This document shows, one piece after another, positions 43,084-53,714 of a stretch of DNA of 64,000 nt. The position numbers and the translations under genes are program-made. The stretch is from Lingula anatina. Its lineage: Eukaryota > Brachiopoda > Lingulata > Lingulida > Lingulidae. Location of the stretch: positions 156,396-220,395 of the forward strand of contig NW_019775180.1 in assembly GCF_001039355.2 (NCBI RefSeq). Direction: 5' to 3'. Within the stretch, counting starts at the first letter, position 1. Each line of letters begins with the position of its first letter. Below the pieces are notes generated by a model, which searched no databases, was not told where the DNA came from, and was given only the letters and a program-made list of their open reading frames with translations.

Positions 43084-46000
43084 TTAATATATTATATATA
43101 TATATTAAGTTTTGGACAAAAGAGGAAGGGCTGTAAGAACTTTTTCAATAACCTGGAATGGTGTTGGGTGTGATATATGTTTTTATTTGTACATACCTTT
43201 AATCTTTTCTGTCCATTTACATTTTTTTCCACATTTTTTCCACAGTTTGTGCAAGGTCTAGGTAAGCTAGATGTACGTAGAGATCAGTACATCCAGAGAC
43301 AGCTCAGGACAATTTTCTTGCAGTATCTTCATAGGTTTCCTTTGGTAAGACTTTTTAAAATATGTTAATGTTAATGCAGAGTTTAGTCAAATGATGCTAA
43401 TGTGTAATATATATAAATTCAAATGATATAATCAGATACTGTTTTTCTTATTTTCTTATTAATTTACATATTTTTAACCTTTATCTGCAGCTCAATCCTG
43501 CAAATGTATTTTCCTTTTCAGAAGCAATCATCGGGTTCCACAGTTACTGTGGTGCATCCTTTGGTTGTAAGTACTTAGTGCTAGTTGAATTAATGTTGTT
43601 GTTTGTAAATGCAGGTTACAATATTTTCTTAAACTTCTTAGTATTCTAACAAGTACAAAATATGATATCTTAAATAAATGTGTTTTATTTAACCTTTGAT
43701 TTTATCATCATAGTGTTTTATTAAGTAAAGAATATGAATAATGTAACACTTCTAAAATTTTAGGTGTTTTAAATTTGGTATATATTGTAAGATCTCATTC
43801 CCCCGTTTTATAATTTTTAGAAGTTAACTTTTGAAGCATTCTTCAAAATTAGATTTAAATATGGATACAGAAATGTATCATTCTTACTAGTACCATATGT
43901 TTCAATTTTTCAGAACTCTTTAAGTGAATCTTTCAAAGCATCCAGTGACACATCCCTGCAGCTGAGGCAATATGTGTTTGAAGTGATAAGAGACAACTAC
44001 TTGACACTGAAGGGAAACACACCACTTACACATGCAGGAATGGTAAGTTCCTGGAGGCAGGAAAGATATAAGAATGATTATGTGAAAAGGAAGACAAAGA
44101 AGGTTGTATTTTGGGGCTGTAGATCATCGTACAGAACCATAAATATGTGAATGGAAAAAGAAAGGAGAAAGAGGGGTGAGGCTCTACATATAGATCATGG
44201 TACAGTATATGACATTCAGAAATTTGTAAATTATCCACTAAGTTTGAAATGTATTTTTCCTTTTAGGGTTTCACATACATAGCTGAAGTTTTTCAAAAAA
44301 CCACAAACCAAGCTATTCTGGCAAGGTGAGTTTTTGCAAGTTAATTAGCATAATTACATACCTTTTCTTATTTATACATATGACCTGGTGCACAAAGTAA
44401 GTTTTATAGCTCTATTCTAAGTTTTGGGTAAGATACTGTGATAGGTTCTCTAACATGAAGCAGTGATGAGGAAGGCCATGAACTAAAATAGCTGTCATGT
44501 TGGGTTGCATGAGCGTAAAAACTAAGATAATTTTAAGCTTTTTTTGTATCAGAAACAAATTTTTCTTTGGGTCCAACAGATGTGCCTTTTACTGCTTGTA
44601 TACTGAACAAAAATATAAACGCACGAAAGAATATGTAGATTTATTTTCAGATATGGATCTAGAGTATATAGCCAAAAATAACAGCATATTTTTCTCAACA
44701 AATAGACATCACTTTGAGAGCATTAGGGGAAGTTTAAATGCATAGTCCAAGAGTTAGGGCATCAAATACACCATGGGGGGTCAACATCCTGAGTTCACAG
44801 ACACCATTAAATTTGTGCAGAGCAGTACACCGGCGGCGCATGGACATCACTAAGTTGTCAATAGAGGCCTAAGGGATATTATCCCATTCCTCCTGGAGTG
44901 CATCTTGCAGTTGGCGAACATTTTCGAGAGCTGGAACATGATGGCTGAAAACTCTGATCCAGAACATTCCACAGGTGTTTGTTGGGCGACATGGTGCATG
45001 AGGGTGGTTCCTAATGCTACCAATGTCTCTGAAGCGTGTTCCCAGATGGCTGACAGTGGAATGATGCACATTCAGGCATGCTGCAACTTCTGTTACTGAC
45101 AAGCCAGCATTGAGCATGCTGATGGCATGCTCCCTCATGGTTTCAGACATCTGTGGCATGTTGACAAGTGGCAGAAATACACATTTTGGTGTGTCCTTTT
45201 ATTGCCTAGACGGTAGAGAGTGTCCGAGTATTGGTCTTGCAGATTGACCTCTACTCCGTCATGCTCCATTAGTCTTATGGGTGTAAAAACTGCACCTTTG
45301 AGTAAACTCACGGGGAGCGGCCAAGTGAAACCAGACCACTATAATTGATCAAAACAAATCCATCAGTTCACAAATAAACCATCAACCTGGGCATATTTCA
45401 TGATTATCCATTTCAACTGACCATTTTAGTTTCATGCGTTTATATTTTTGTTCAGTATATATATGGTTTAGAATCTGTGACAGACTAAGGCATGCCAGTT
45501 ACGTTGGTAAATCTCTGCTTTCAACCATATTCTACTGCTTGATACTTTTCAGTGACATAGGGGTGTTGTTACAGACAATGTTGGAATACCAATTGATGTG
45601 TGAAGTTCCAGCAATAAGACAGCAGTCCACATATTTAACTCAGGCCATGCTTGAAGCCTGCAAAAAATGCGAAAAGCAAGAATCAAGGTGAGAATAGTGC
45701 CTGCATTCTTAACGTACTGCATTGAGATCGTATCTATATACCTATATCATAGGAAAAGTCATTTTTCAGTGGTTGAATGTTTTGTGGAAAAATAAAGTGT
45801 AGCAGTTAAAAAGCATGAATAGGATGCTAATAATAGAGAAATTTTCTTGCAAATTGTAATAGCACAGGGAATTTATTGAACAGTTATAATTTAAGTGATT
45901 AATTTTCCACTTACTTTTTTTGCCAGGTTTTCTGTGACAGAAATCCTCAGAAATTTTATTTCCAAAAATATCAAGGTGTACCAACTTCGGCTTTTAAAAG

Positions 46001-47139
46001 TTGTGGATATGGTGTCAGTATTATATCCAGATGTTGTACTGGACCTGGTTCCTCAGCTTACCCAGTCTCTTTATGACATTGAGGCCAAAAGAGGAGTAGG
46101 GGCTGACACAGTTCTCAGGTGCAGTAACATTATCATTTAAACAAGCATACATTTTTTATCTTTAATAAGGTTTGAATGAAAACATTGTTTATGATACAAC
46201 TTAAGCATTTCTTAAGAATGAACTCTAAGCATTGCAAAATGTAAAATTAAAACTTACATCTTTATTTTTACATTGTTACCCATCCACAATTCCCGACAAT
46301 GATCAAGGCAATGTTATTCAAAACTCAGCTGCAAGACTGGTTTGTCAAATTAAATGCAATAGTATACACCATATCACTCCCATTCTGAAAGAATTACACT
46401 GGCTGCCTGTGAAGCAGAGGATTGATTTTAAAGTACTTTGTATTATTTTTAAGGCGATCCATTCACAAGGACCATTATATTTATCTGATCTTATCTGTTT
46501 TAACTTACCACGGCGGTCCACATGTTTTAATACAGAGAATGATTTTATTTTAGAACATTCTGTTTTAGAGAAGGGGTGCCTCAAAAGTTATAGAGATCGT
46601 GCTTTTATAATTTACGCCCCAAAAGTGTGGAAAAGTGTGCCCTACCAAATTTTATTAGAAAAACAGAAGACTTTGACTATTTTAAATCTCTTTTAAAGAC
46701 CCACATTTTTAATTCTGTCTATATCTCTTAGATTTTTTTTAAAATATATATATGTATTTTATTAAGATTGATTTTTAGTAGTGTAAATTTTAAATGGTTT
46801 CCAATGAGAGTTTATGATTAAAATATTGTAGTCATTTTAATGATTTTAGTATATTAGCCATTATTGTAAGGCGCCTTGAGATAGAATGTAAGGCGCCATA
46901 TAAGAATCTTATTATTATTATTATTATTATTATTATTTGCTGGAATCTGGTAGCCCAATTGTGTGTTTCCTGCCTGCCAGCCTATCTGTTGACCCCTCTG
47001 CATTTTGGTGTAAAGGAATTCTTCTTTTTATGATTCTACAAGTATACCTCTATTTTTTTCCAGGCAATCCTACATGAACATTTTGAGAAATCTTGGAGAC
47101 AGAGGAGAGGAAGAGATTTTACAGATACAGAATTCCTGA
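32426..47139 (+). CDS. MMS22L: MMS22-like DNA repair protein
   Basis: Complete gene, 33 coding exons, 3,678 nt, 1,225 aa (human about 1,243). With its partner TONSL, MMS22L acts in the nucleus at stalled or broken replication forks and helps load RAD51. Exons: 32426-32540, 33001-33109, 33503-33628, 33908-33969, 34929-35004, 35198-35336, 35563-35662, 35934-36073, 36611-36724, 36917-37004, 37318-37433, 37639-37704, 38110-38232, 38406-38458, 38744-38800, 38959-39057, 39310-39421, 39688-39860, 40131-40355, 40560-40624, 40838-40958, 41141-41224, 41474-41632, 41839-41965, 42172-42342, 42768-42890, 43246-43344, 43522-43566, 43914-44042, 44267-44325, 45553-45687, 45927-46118, 47064-47139. Every junction keeps frame. 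Family matches: FCWWLLHNMAPLY, FYSKFHPRRMQELTEIGL, MYLDCVQDVFEAS, RENELRIVLNFLQLVLAR, LVPQLTQSLYDIEAKRGVG and an acidic C-terminus. The exon at 37318 has a weak donor (CAT|GTTTCT) chosen for frame. No catalytic motif is expected. Confidence 0.95.
33982..34521 (+). mobile_element. PIF/Harbinger-type deletion derivative in MMS22L intron 4
   Basis: 540 bp with terminal inverted repeats of about 23 bp (GGCGTCGTTCACATG at the left, GGCAACGTTCACATG as the right-end complement, then AAAAATCC). It is flanked by a TAA target duplication (33979-33981 and 34522-34524). A three-base TAA/TTA target is characteristic of PIF/Harbinger elements. Inside is a Myb/SANT-like reading frame, the usual second protein of Harbinger transposons. 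No transposase remains. It lies 12 bp into the intron, right after the donor of exon 33908-33969. Confidence 0.8.
34075..34326 (+). pseudogene. Relic Myb/SANT-like DNA-binding domain of a Harbinger element
   Basis: Frame from ATG 34075 reads 52 codons to a TAG (34231-34233) and continues in the same frame for 30 more codons to TAA (34324-34326). The first part contains ENWTDTETLALISIWGEED. The part after the stop contains WLRQDCGIERSGQACLIKIR and KLKENH. Together they match the trihelix / Myb-SANT-like pattern (W-x-x-x-E-T-x-x-L-I-x-I-W, then a Q-x-C-x-x-K-I-x-x-L-K helix). One nonsense codon and an apparent internal deletion after GEED indicate a dead copy. Confidence 0.65.
40355..40357 (+). 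other. GC-AG intron donor in MMS22L
   Basis: The frame and family alignment of MMS22L need the exon to end at CATAG, followed by GCAAGT. AG|GCAAGT is the standard strong context of the minor GC-AG class. No GT donor nearby keeps the frame. The next exon has two possible acceptors, before 40560 (TTTTCTCAG) or before 40572 (TTACAG), 12 bp apart, both in frame. They differ by four residues. Confidence 0.65.
43001..43088. repeat. (AT)n tract bounded by an inverted repeat
   Basis: About 66 bp of alternating AT, with ATTAACTCTCAT on the left and its complement ATGAGAGTTAAT on the right. The whole 88 bp is one palindrome within an MMS22L intron. It could extrude as a cruciform, or the unit may be a small TA-targeting element. 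Confidence 0.85.
44601..45457 (-). mobile_element. Internally deleted Tc1/mariner-like element in MMS22L intron 30
   Basis: 857 bp with inverted ends TACTGAACAAAAATATAAAC (both sides, extending to GCA) and TA at the flanks (44599-44600, 45458-45459), the Tc1/mariner target. On the minus strand an N-terminal transposase helix-turn-helix segment runs directly into the C-terminal end of the transposase. The catalytic DDE core is therefore missing, and the element is non-autonomous. Confidence 0.85.
44869..45159 (-). pseudogene. Broken Tc1-like transposase relic
   Basis: 96-codon frame beginning MPQMSETMREHAISMLNAGL, with SVTEVAACLNVHHSTVS, a Tc1-type helix-turn-helix region. It passes into NVRQLQDALQEEWDNIP, which belongs to the transposase C-terminus. 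A TAG follows where related elements usually continue, and similar sequence (SMRRRCTALH-like) can be read beyond it. The roughly 200 residues of catalytic core are absent. Confidence 0.8.
46285..46937 (+). mobile_element. 5'-truncated non-LTR retrotransposon 3' end in MMS22L intron 32
   Basis: An open frame contains QNSAARLV, HITPILKELHWLPVKQRIDF and KAIHSQGPLYLSDLI, then YRDRAFIIYAPKVW. These are the familiar C-terminal end of CR1/L2/Rex-type reverse transcriptase proteins. A one-base frame change near 46665-46675 moves the expected FKSLLKTHIF ending into another frame. Downstream comes a 3' tail (AAGGCGCCTTGAGATAGAAT, then GGCGCCATATAAGAAT) ending in TTA repeats at 46908-46937, as in L2-like elements. 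It is in the same orientation as MMS22L and is dead. Confidence 0.82.
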
Positions 47140-47911
47140 CAATACAAAATGCATCATACAAATGGTGCTTAACATGAAGTGTGTGAACTGGCAGGTGTTA
47201 AGTGATTCTTATCTGATTCCAGTAATAACTCTCCCACTTACTTAAACTCTCCACTTAGTTACTTAAAACTATTATTTATCAACTTAAAAACATCCTGTTT
47301 TGATGGCAGCTTCATAAGGAAATAGGAATCCCATAAACAACAAATATCATATTTCAAAAGACCACACTTATAAACACCCACCACGCTACTTAACCTGTTT
47401 CTTGTTAAATACAAAATGCTACATTATGATCTCACTAAATCTCATAGATGTGTAAGGATTTATATCAAATATATGATACTAGTAATAACTAACTTTGATA
47501 GTTATTTGCCATATTGAATTATTTGCTTGTACTTGAATTAGAAGTACTAGTAGCATAGACATCCAACATTAACATTGAAAGCTGGATGTGTTATTTTTTA
47601 CTTGAGGACTCTGATAGGAAGATTACAACTATTTAATCATTTTCATTTTAAGCCTTAGATAATTTTATTAGCATACTAAAATTTATTTATCAACTCGAAA
47701 ATATGCCACTGATTGCAACTGTAAAAGGAAATGGAAATCCAGTTTTGAACTTGGTTAGGAAGAATTACAGCAATCGAAATATTACTGTTAAGCCTTAGAT
47801 GTTTTTTCATTAGCCTCCAAATCAATTTAATCACGTTAAAAGGAGATTAGTGAAGCTCTTCCCTTTCCTGCACCTTTAAGGTCTTCCACCTACACTTCCT
47901 TGTACATACGA

Positions 47912-47917
47912 AATAAA
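47912..47917 (+). terminator. Candidate poly(A) signal of MMS22L
   Basis: AATAAA on the plus strand, about 770 bp after the MMS22L stop codon. This is the first canonical hexamer I noticed downstream, in a position reasonable for a 3'UTR end. No transcript evidence. Confidence 0.35.
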
Positions 47918-50900
47918 ATACAAGTTTATGAAATTGAAATAGCATTATTATATAATTATACAAAATCTATAAGATTTAAGTATCTTAATAGGAAAATTAT
48001 TTCTTTCTTATTGTTTTAAGAAGGTATGATATGTAACGAGGACTTTATTTTCTATGCTCTTAAAGAGAGCAAGTAACGCGTGTTCTGGCAAAACATTATA
48101 CCTATATTTTGAAAATAGAATTTACTCTTCTTCAGTTTGCATCTTGTTGCACAATAATGCCACTGCCTACGCTGAAATGTACTTTTAGGAGAAATTCATG
48201 GGGATTTATAAAACTGCTCACCCAGTTTCAGCCAAATGAAAAACGGGTCTAAAAAACATTACTGGATTGATTGCTTCAAAATTGTTGATCATGCCTGGAT
48301 AATGTCCCATTTTCATTATTGCCTGGCAAAAGCCCTTCAACGACCTCTTCAATGTAAGTGTGATCAGCTGTGCTAGTGTAGTGTCGAGAGATGTGCTATG
48401 AAAGGACGACCATAATGACCGACTAAGCGAGCTTCCCTATGTCACAAAATATTACATGTATATAGGGGTAAATGCATGGCTTCTGCTTGAGTTTTATCAG
48501 CCGTGCTGATGAAGATCTAAAGATGTGCTGAGAGCAGATGACGTAAATGGCAAATTACGGTGTGCTTATTATGTATTTTTGTGGGAAATGGCTTTACTTG
48601 AAGCGTTGAGGTTCTTTACACATTCTTTCTATTATATCTCTGGTTTATCATATTATCTAGTAGAGGCCCTCTGTGTGACGATGTCATTTCGTAGCCAAAA
48701 TTCATGCTGGACAAAAAGTGCACAGAATTAGCCAGAAAATATCTGTGAATATATAGTGAAATTGTTTTGAATAGTTATTTAATCTATAGTATCAACCGCG
48801 ATCTCTTCGAATCCGCAAATAAAAATATTGGCATTTGTCAGAAATAGAGCCAAATAATGACTGTCATGTTTTTCGGATATTGCTGTCTTTTGTTGCAATA
48901 ATAAACGCTGCCACGCTGTACAGCATAGATTGGATGTTGGTTTATATTGGATGAGCTAGACATGAGTATAAGAACTCGTCGTGCTTAGCAACATGCGAGA
49001 TTACTTCACATCTATATAGCGTTCAGCTAACACTGTGGTCTCCTGTGCTACTGTATAAACACTATTTGTGTGGACTCGCTAATAGAAATGTTATTGTGTC
49101 GTGGAAATTGCCCCATATTGACATTAATAATTTAGGTTGAGGAAACCGTGATGTTTTTCTTTTACAGTTGAATATGAAAATGGAATACCATCAATGTTTT
49201 TTAATCTGATATAATCGGTTGTTTTGCCTAAAGATACCGATACACAAAGTAAAATCCAAATAGTACAACCGTTAAGACCCGGTTGTCTACAAACGCACCC
49301 ATGCCACTCTGCTCCCACCTAAAAACAGACCTGATTGAATTGCGAGAACGAACTAGTAGAGACATGTACCTGTACGGCCACGAGTTTGCGTTAATCTACT
49401 TAAGTTAACAAAATCAAATTCTACGTGCTCAATTCAATTTGTTGTTCCTGTGCCTAGAATGCTAGAGTGGTATTTCCGCAAGTCATTTTATATGCTCTTT
49501 TTTTAAAATAGGAATATAGTACTCAATAGGCCCTTAAGTTTTAATTCCATTACAGTCGATTATGTAGGCCTACCGTTTACATATAACCACCATTCTTAAT
49601 AGTTTACTAATAAAACTTACTTACCCCATCGTTATGGAAATATATAATGAAAATATGGCTGTTGTTGTTGTGAACCTGGGTCATTGTAAAAATTGACATT
49701 TTTAGCTTTCAAAATTATTCAGGGAAATATATACCAATACTGAATCAGGTCTGATTTGTGTTATTTTGTCAACGACGAACTAAGCGCATAAGCAGACCAA
49801 CCCCGCACAGAAACCCATATTGGCCCCACTGGACCCTTTGTGGAAATCGAGTCTTAATCTTTTTGGAGGCCCGGTTGGGTATGCCGTCTGATCAGGGACC
49901 CAATATTAGAATGATTTTTAAAAGCCCGTATTAATGCGCCGATTGGTGTTATATCTGGGGGTTTGTGCCAGCGATGGAGAGGGGAAACGTAACCCTATTT
50001 ATGTCTCCTCCATCCCAGTGTACCACAAACTTTCATTCACAACAAGAAAGAAGTAAAGGGACCAAGAATATTGGTTGTTCGAGATTTGGCCAAACGAGGC
50101 CGCTTTTATTATATAACCCCACTATCCTAATCATTTTAACATTGTAACAAATTGTTGCCTGTATTAAATGTTATGGCCCGAGGGATAAAAAAAAACATAT
50201 ATATCAGATATTCAATACGACTCATCATTCTAAAAATTATGATGCAATGAGTCAGCAAAAGTTTTTATTTACAAACAGTTTTGCACAAATTTCGTTTGTG
50301 GGGTTGCAAAGAGGCTCCCGGGAAACGTAACCCTATTTTCCCTATAGACCGGCTGATAGGCGAGCACACTGTTTGTCACTTGACACCACTGAGGAGAGTG
50401 GCTGTTGTTACCTATACTCACATTTGCTTTCGTGACTGTGCGCCGTGCACTAATTATATTAGCACATTCCAAGAAAATATAGGCAGCTGTTTCCTGCCTT
50501 TCGCAATCCAATCCAATCCAATTGTTGTTTGACGATGTCGTTTGTATTCTACAAACCAGTACGCAGCTGTAACCCGAATAATGAATATTTCTTGTTTTTG
50601 AACTGATTTTGCACCCAAAAATTACTGGTTAAAGCCTTATTGTTATTGTTGAAGTCGATAAAATCTGCTAGTTGTCGAATTCTGAACGAGTATGGATTAA
50701 ACCAAAACGTCCACAAAACCAACCGAATTTTGTGTTGGCAAACTACGAATAATTACCAAAATTGTGTAGTGGGTAAGAATATCATTTCGAAGAAAGGGCT
50801 TAACATATTTTTCTCTTAAAAGAACTTAAAACTGCATTTAAAAGTGAAAATATCCATTCTATTCTTGTCAAAAAATGATATTGTTAGTGGACAATACTGT

Positions 50901-51846
50901 TTCTTAACTTCATTTTATCCGTTTTATACGCCCTTCAAACTGCAATTTTGATGTCCAATTGATTTGAGGTTAGCCCCTGAGCTATTAATTTTTATTTTTA
51001 TGTTAAAACAAACATGTTGCTTCTAACCTATGAGATTTAGCCTTTGGCTTGGACGGGGCAAACTTAGTTTTAATATCTTAGGTCAAATTATAGACCGTTA
51101 ATGTTTAAGATACCATAAAGGCTAAATTGATATTGAACAATTTTCACACGAACCCTCACTAGCGTATAACATTATCCGCGCGTGCACAAACATGGTTTTA
51201 CACAACAGCATATTTCCGCTTGTCGTGCAATTTATCACCGGGGCTTTCATCGTTGTCATAGCAACAAATTATGGTCTTACTATGTTCTGTTCGAACCTCC
51301 TTATCTTCGGTTGCTATTGCATGTTTTTCTGCTCAAAAAAAATTTGATGATCACCCTATCGGTTTTCAAGACTGACAGCGCTTCGAAAAAAAAAATGAAT
51401 TGTTATGAATCCCGATCCTTCATTAGTCAAATATACCAACTCGTCACAAGAAGCCATCAGATAATCAGGCCATTTTACATTGAAATAAAACTGGTTTGTA
51501 CACTCAAAAGTGACGGCAAAAACTTGTTGCCAACTCATTCAACTCTTTCTTGTAGTTTAATTATGTTGGTTTTGAATGGCATGAAAAAAATCCTTAATGG
51601 CAAAAATTCCGTTGGTCAAGAGATAACATTGATGAGTTCCTTGGAATGTTACATGGCAGTTATATGCCGGTGTAAGCCATCTAATTCTGGTTTGTATTCT
51701 CTGCTGACTTTTTAGGCCTACCTCGCATCTGGTGGCCTGAGATACAATAACTGGCTCTCAAGGAAATTAATTTTTTGTAATGTGGTGACATGAGTTGAGC
51801 TATCGACAAGTGCTATATTGCGTATATGTATAAACTGAACTCTCTC

Positions 51847-51864
51847 GCACGCGCGCGCGCGTGC
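51847..51864. repeat. Alternating purine-pyrimidine (CG) palindrome
   Basis: GCACGCGCGCGCGCGTGC is a perfect 18-bp palindrome of alternating purine and pyrimidine in otherwise AT-rich DNA. Such tracts favour Z-DNA under supercoiling. No adjacent gene is evident. Confidence 0.8.
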
Positions 51865-53639
51865 ACCCTGGTTAATTGTCACGCGCTAGCATTCCTCATC
51901 TTTGCTATGTTTGAACAAAATTATTTATGGAAATTATTTTTCGAATATCCAAGAAAAATTGCATGAAAACAAACAGCATATTGCAGCACATTTGATGTTA
52001 TGAGATGCTATTCTATTAATTTGAAGACTATAGGTATGGCATGATGGGTTTCCTCAATTCCGCGGTATGTTTTCACTGATGCTATATGAATTAAAATGAA
52101 TGCCAACCCGCATCCGGTAAGACGGAAGTAGCAGCATATTCGATTCTGTGTGGAAGTCTGTTACAATGTGATCTGCCCGGTACATGTAACGTTCATAACT
52201 ACTATACGTTTTAAGGAATATATTGCTGTCGTAAGTACAAAAGGTCTCCGAAACCTTTCGCATGTTACATGTTTGTATATGTATAAAAAGACATTAATCA
52301 AGATGCAAATATGCATGTCACGCGCCACTTGGATTGTTGTGTCTCTCAGTGTCTTGTCAACGTGTGTACGTGTTATAAGACTATTATAAAGATATGCTTA
52401 TTATATGGCATTACTTTCTCATGTTGAAACTAGGTTTAACCAAAAAGGCCGTGAGTTTTACGAATTTTAGGGTATTTTAATCTTAGACTATATTTAAACA
52501 TATTTTTTAAGTACAAGGCAACGTCTAAGTATGTCACTGTGAGCTAAAATAAGGATTTGATGTATAGGGTTCTTAGGTTGAATGGTCTAAATGGTTTAAA
52601 TTCCCCATCAAAATGAGCGAGAGGAAAATGGTAAAAAGCATGTCTTTTAAGATTGATTAATATCACGATAGGTTCCATTTGCGTGTGTATTTTCATGGCC
52701 ATGCTCAGCGCTTGCTTCGTTTTCCCAGTAATTGATGAGCTTATTTGCGGTTATTAAATTTCTGCATTACTGACTAAACAAATAACTGAAATGGCTTCTC
52801 GTTTTCTCGGAAGAACTGTTTTCGTTGTCAAATCTGAGCACTATGTTATTATACTGCAACAGATTTGTTAACTGTCACTGGCTGCACTAACGTGTATTTT
52901 CCACGCTGTACGTAACTATACACGTACGTATATAGAAGAGCATGGTAGGTAATAAATCCAAACCGTTTTAAGCCTTCCCACACAGAGGTAAGAAGGACTT
53001 AAAGAGCACGTCAGAAACATTTACTACATTTACTGGTGTGCGCTGGTGCTGTAGTATAAATGGATATAGGCAAGGTAATTTTTAATTAGTTGTTTTATTG
53101 TTTGAATAGGCCTTAAAATAATAACTGTACATGCAGAGCACATCAGTATTTGGATTGTGCGGCACGGATTTTCAATGTCATTTATATTGATCTGGAATTG
53201 TGGTGGTTCATAAAGAAAATGACAGCAAAAAGCATGGTGGCGATGCTTAATTCAGAACTTGAACAGAAAGAGAACGAAAAAGGTATATCTATAGTAAAAG
53301 ATCTGAGGTTAGTGTTGTTTTATATATAAATATATATATTGAGTTATATGATGAACGTGCAGTCCACACTCTTACCAGTACTTGGCTAGGAAAATTGCTT
53401 ACCTGGCACTATGTAGCAGCAATATTTGCATGCATTTGATATGCTGTCTTGCATATTGAATTTTACGTGACGGAATTAAGACCGCTATCTATTTTCAGAC
53501 ATGTACACTGGGAGAGTAGTTAGTAGCGGCATCACCAGTGCCATTTAATGCGAGGGAGTGCTTAGACACAAGGGCGTTTCAAGTACATAAGGAATGAAGC
53601 CAAAGTTCGCGTTCACATTAAGCGACTGAAGTGCCATAA

Positions 53640-53714
53640 TATTTTGAACTGAAAGACATACCTGCCAGCCTCGAAGATGCTTGGACTTTGACTACTGGAG
53701 AGAGAGAGCGAAAG
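53640..53714 (+). other. Possible non-coding 5' exon of the downstream membrane-protein gene
   Basis: Sequence ending GAGAGCGAAAG is followed by GTAAGTCGG, a near-ideal donor, with no open frame. The next coding exon on this strand (58379) starts with an acceptor before its ATG, so that gene needs at least one upstream exon. This is one candidate. The left end is arbitrary. Confidence 0.2.

Noticed and set aside
43500-43521. Alternative MMS22L acceptor after TATCTGCAG near 43490 giving a LNPANVFSFSEAI reading
   Set aside because: The later acceptor (TTTTCAG before 43522) gives a sequence ending HPLV that fits the family and joins the next exon in phase 0.
50269-50511. Minus-strand 80-codon frame with a CxRQxTAAYIFLECANI stretch resembling retroelement C-terminal zinc-knuckle regions
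   Set aside because: The cysteine/histidine spacing is incomplete, there is no adjoining reverse transcriptase and no 3' tail. Too weak to call.
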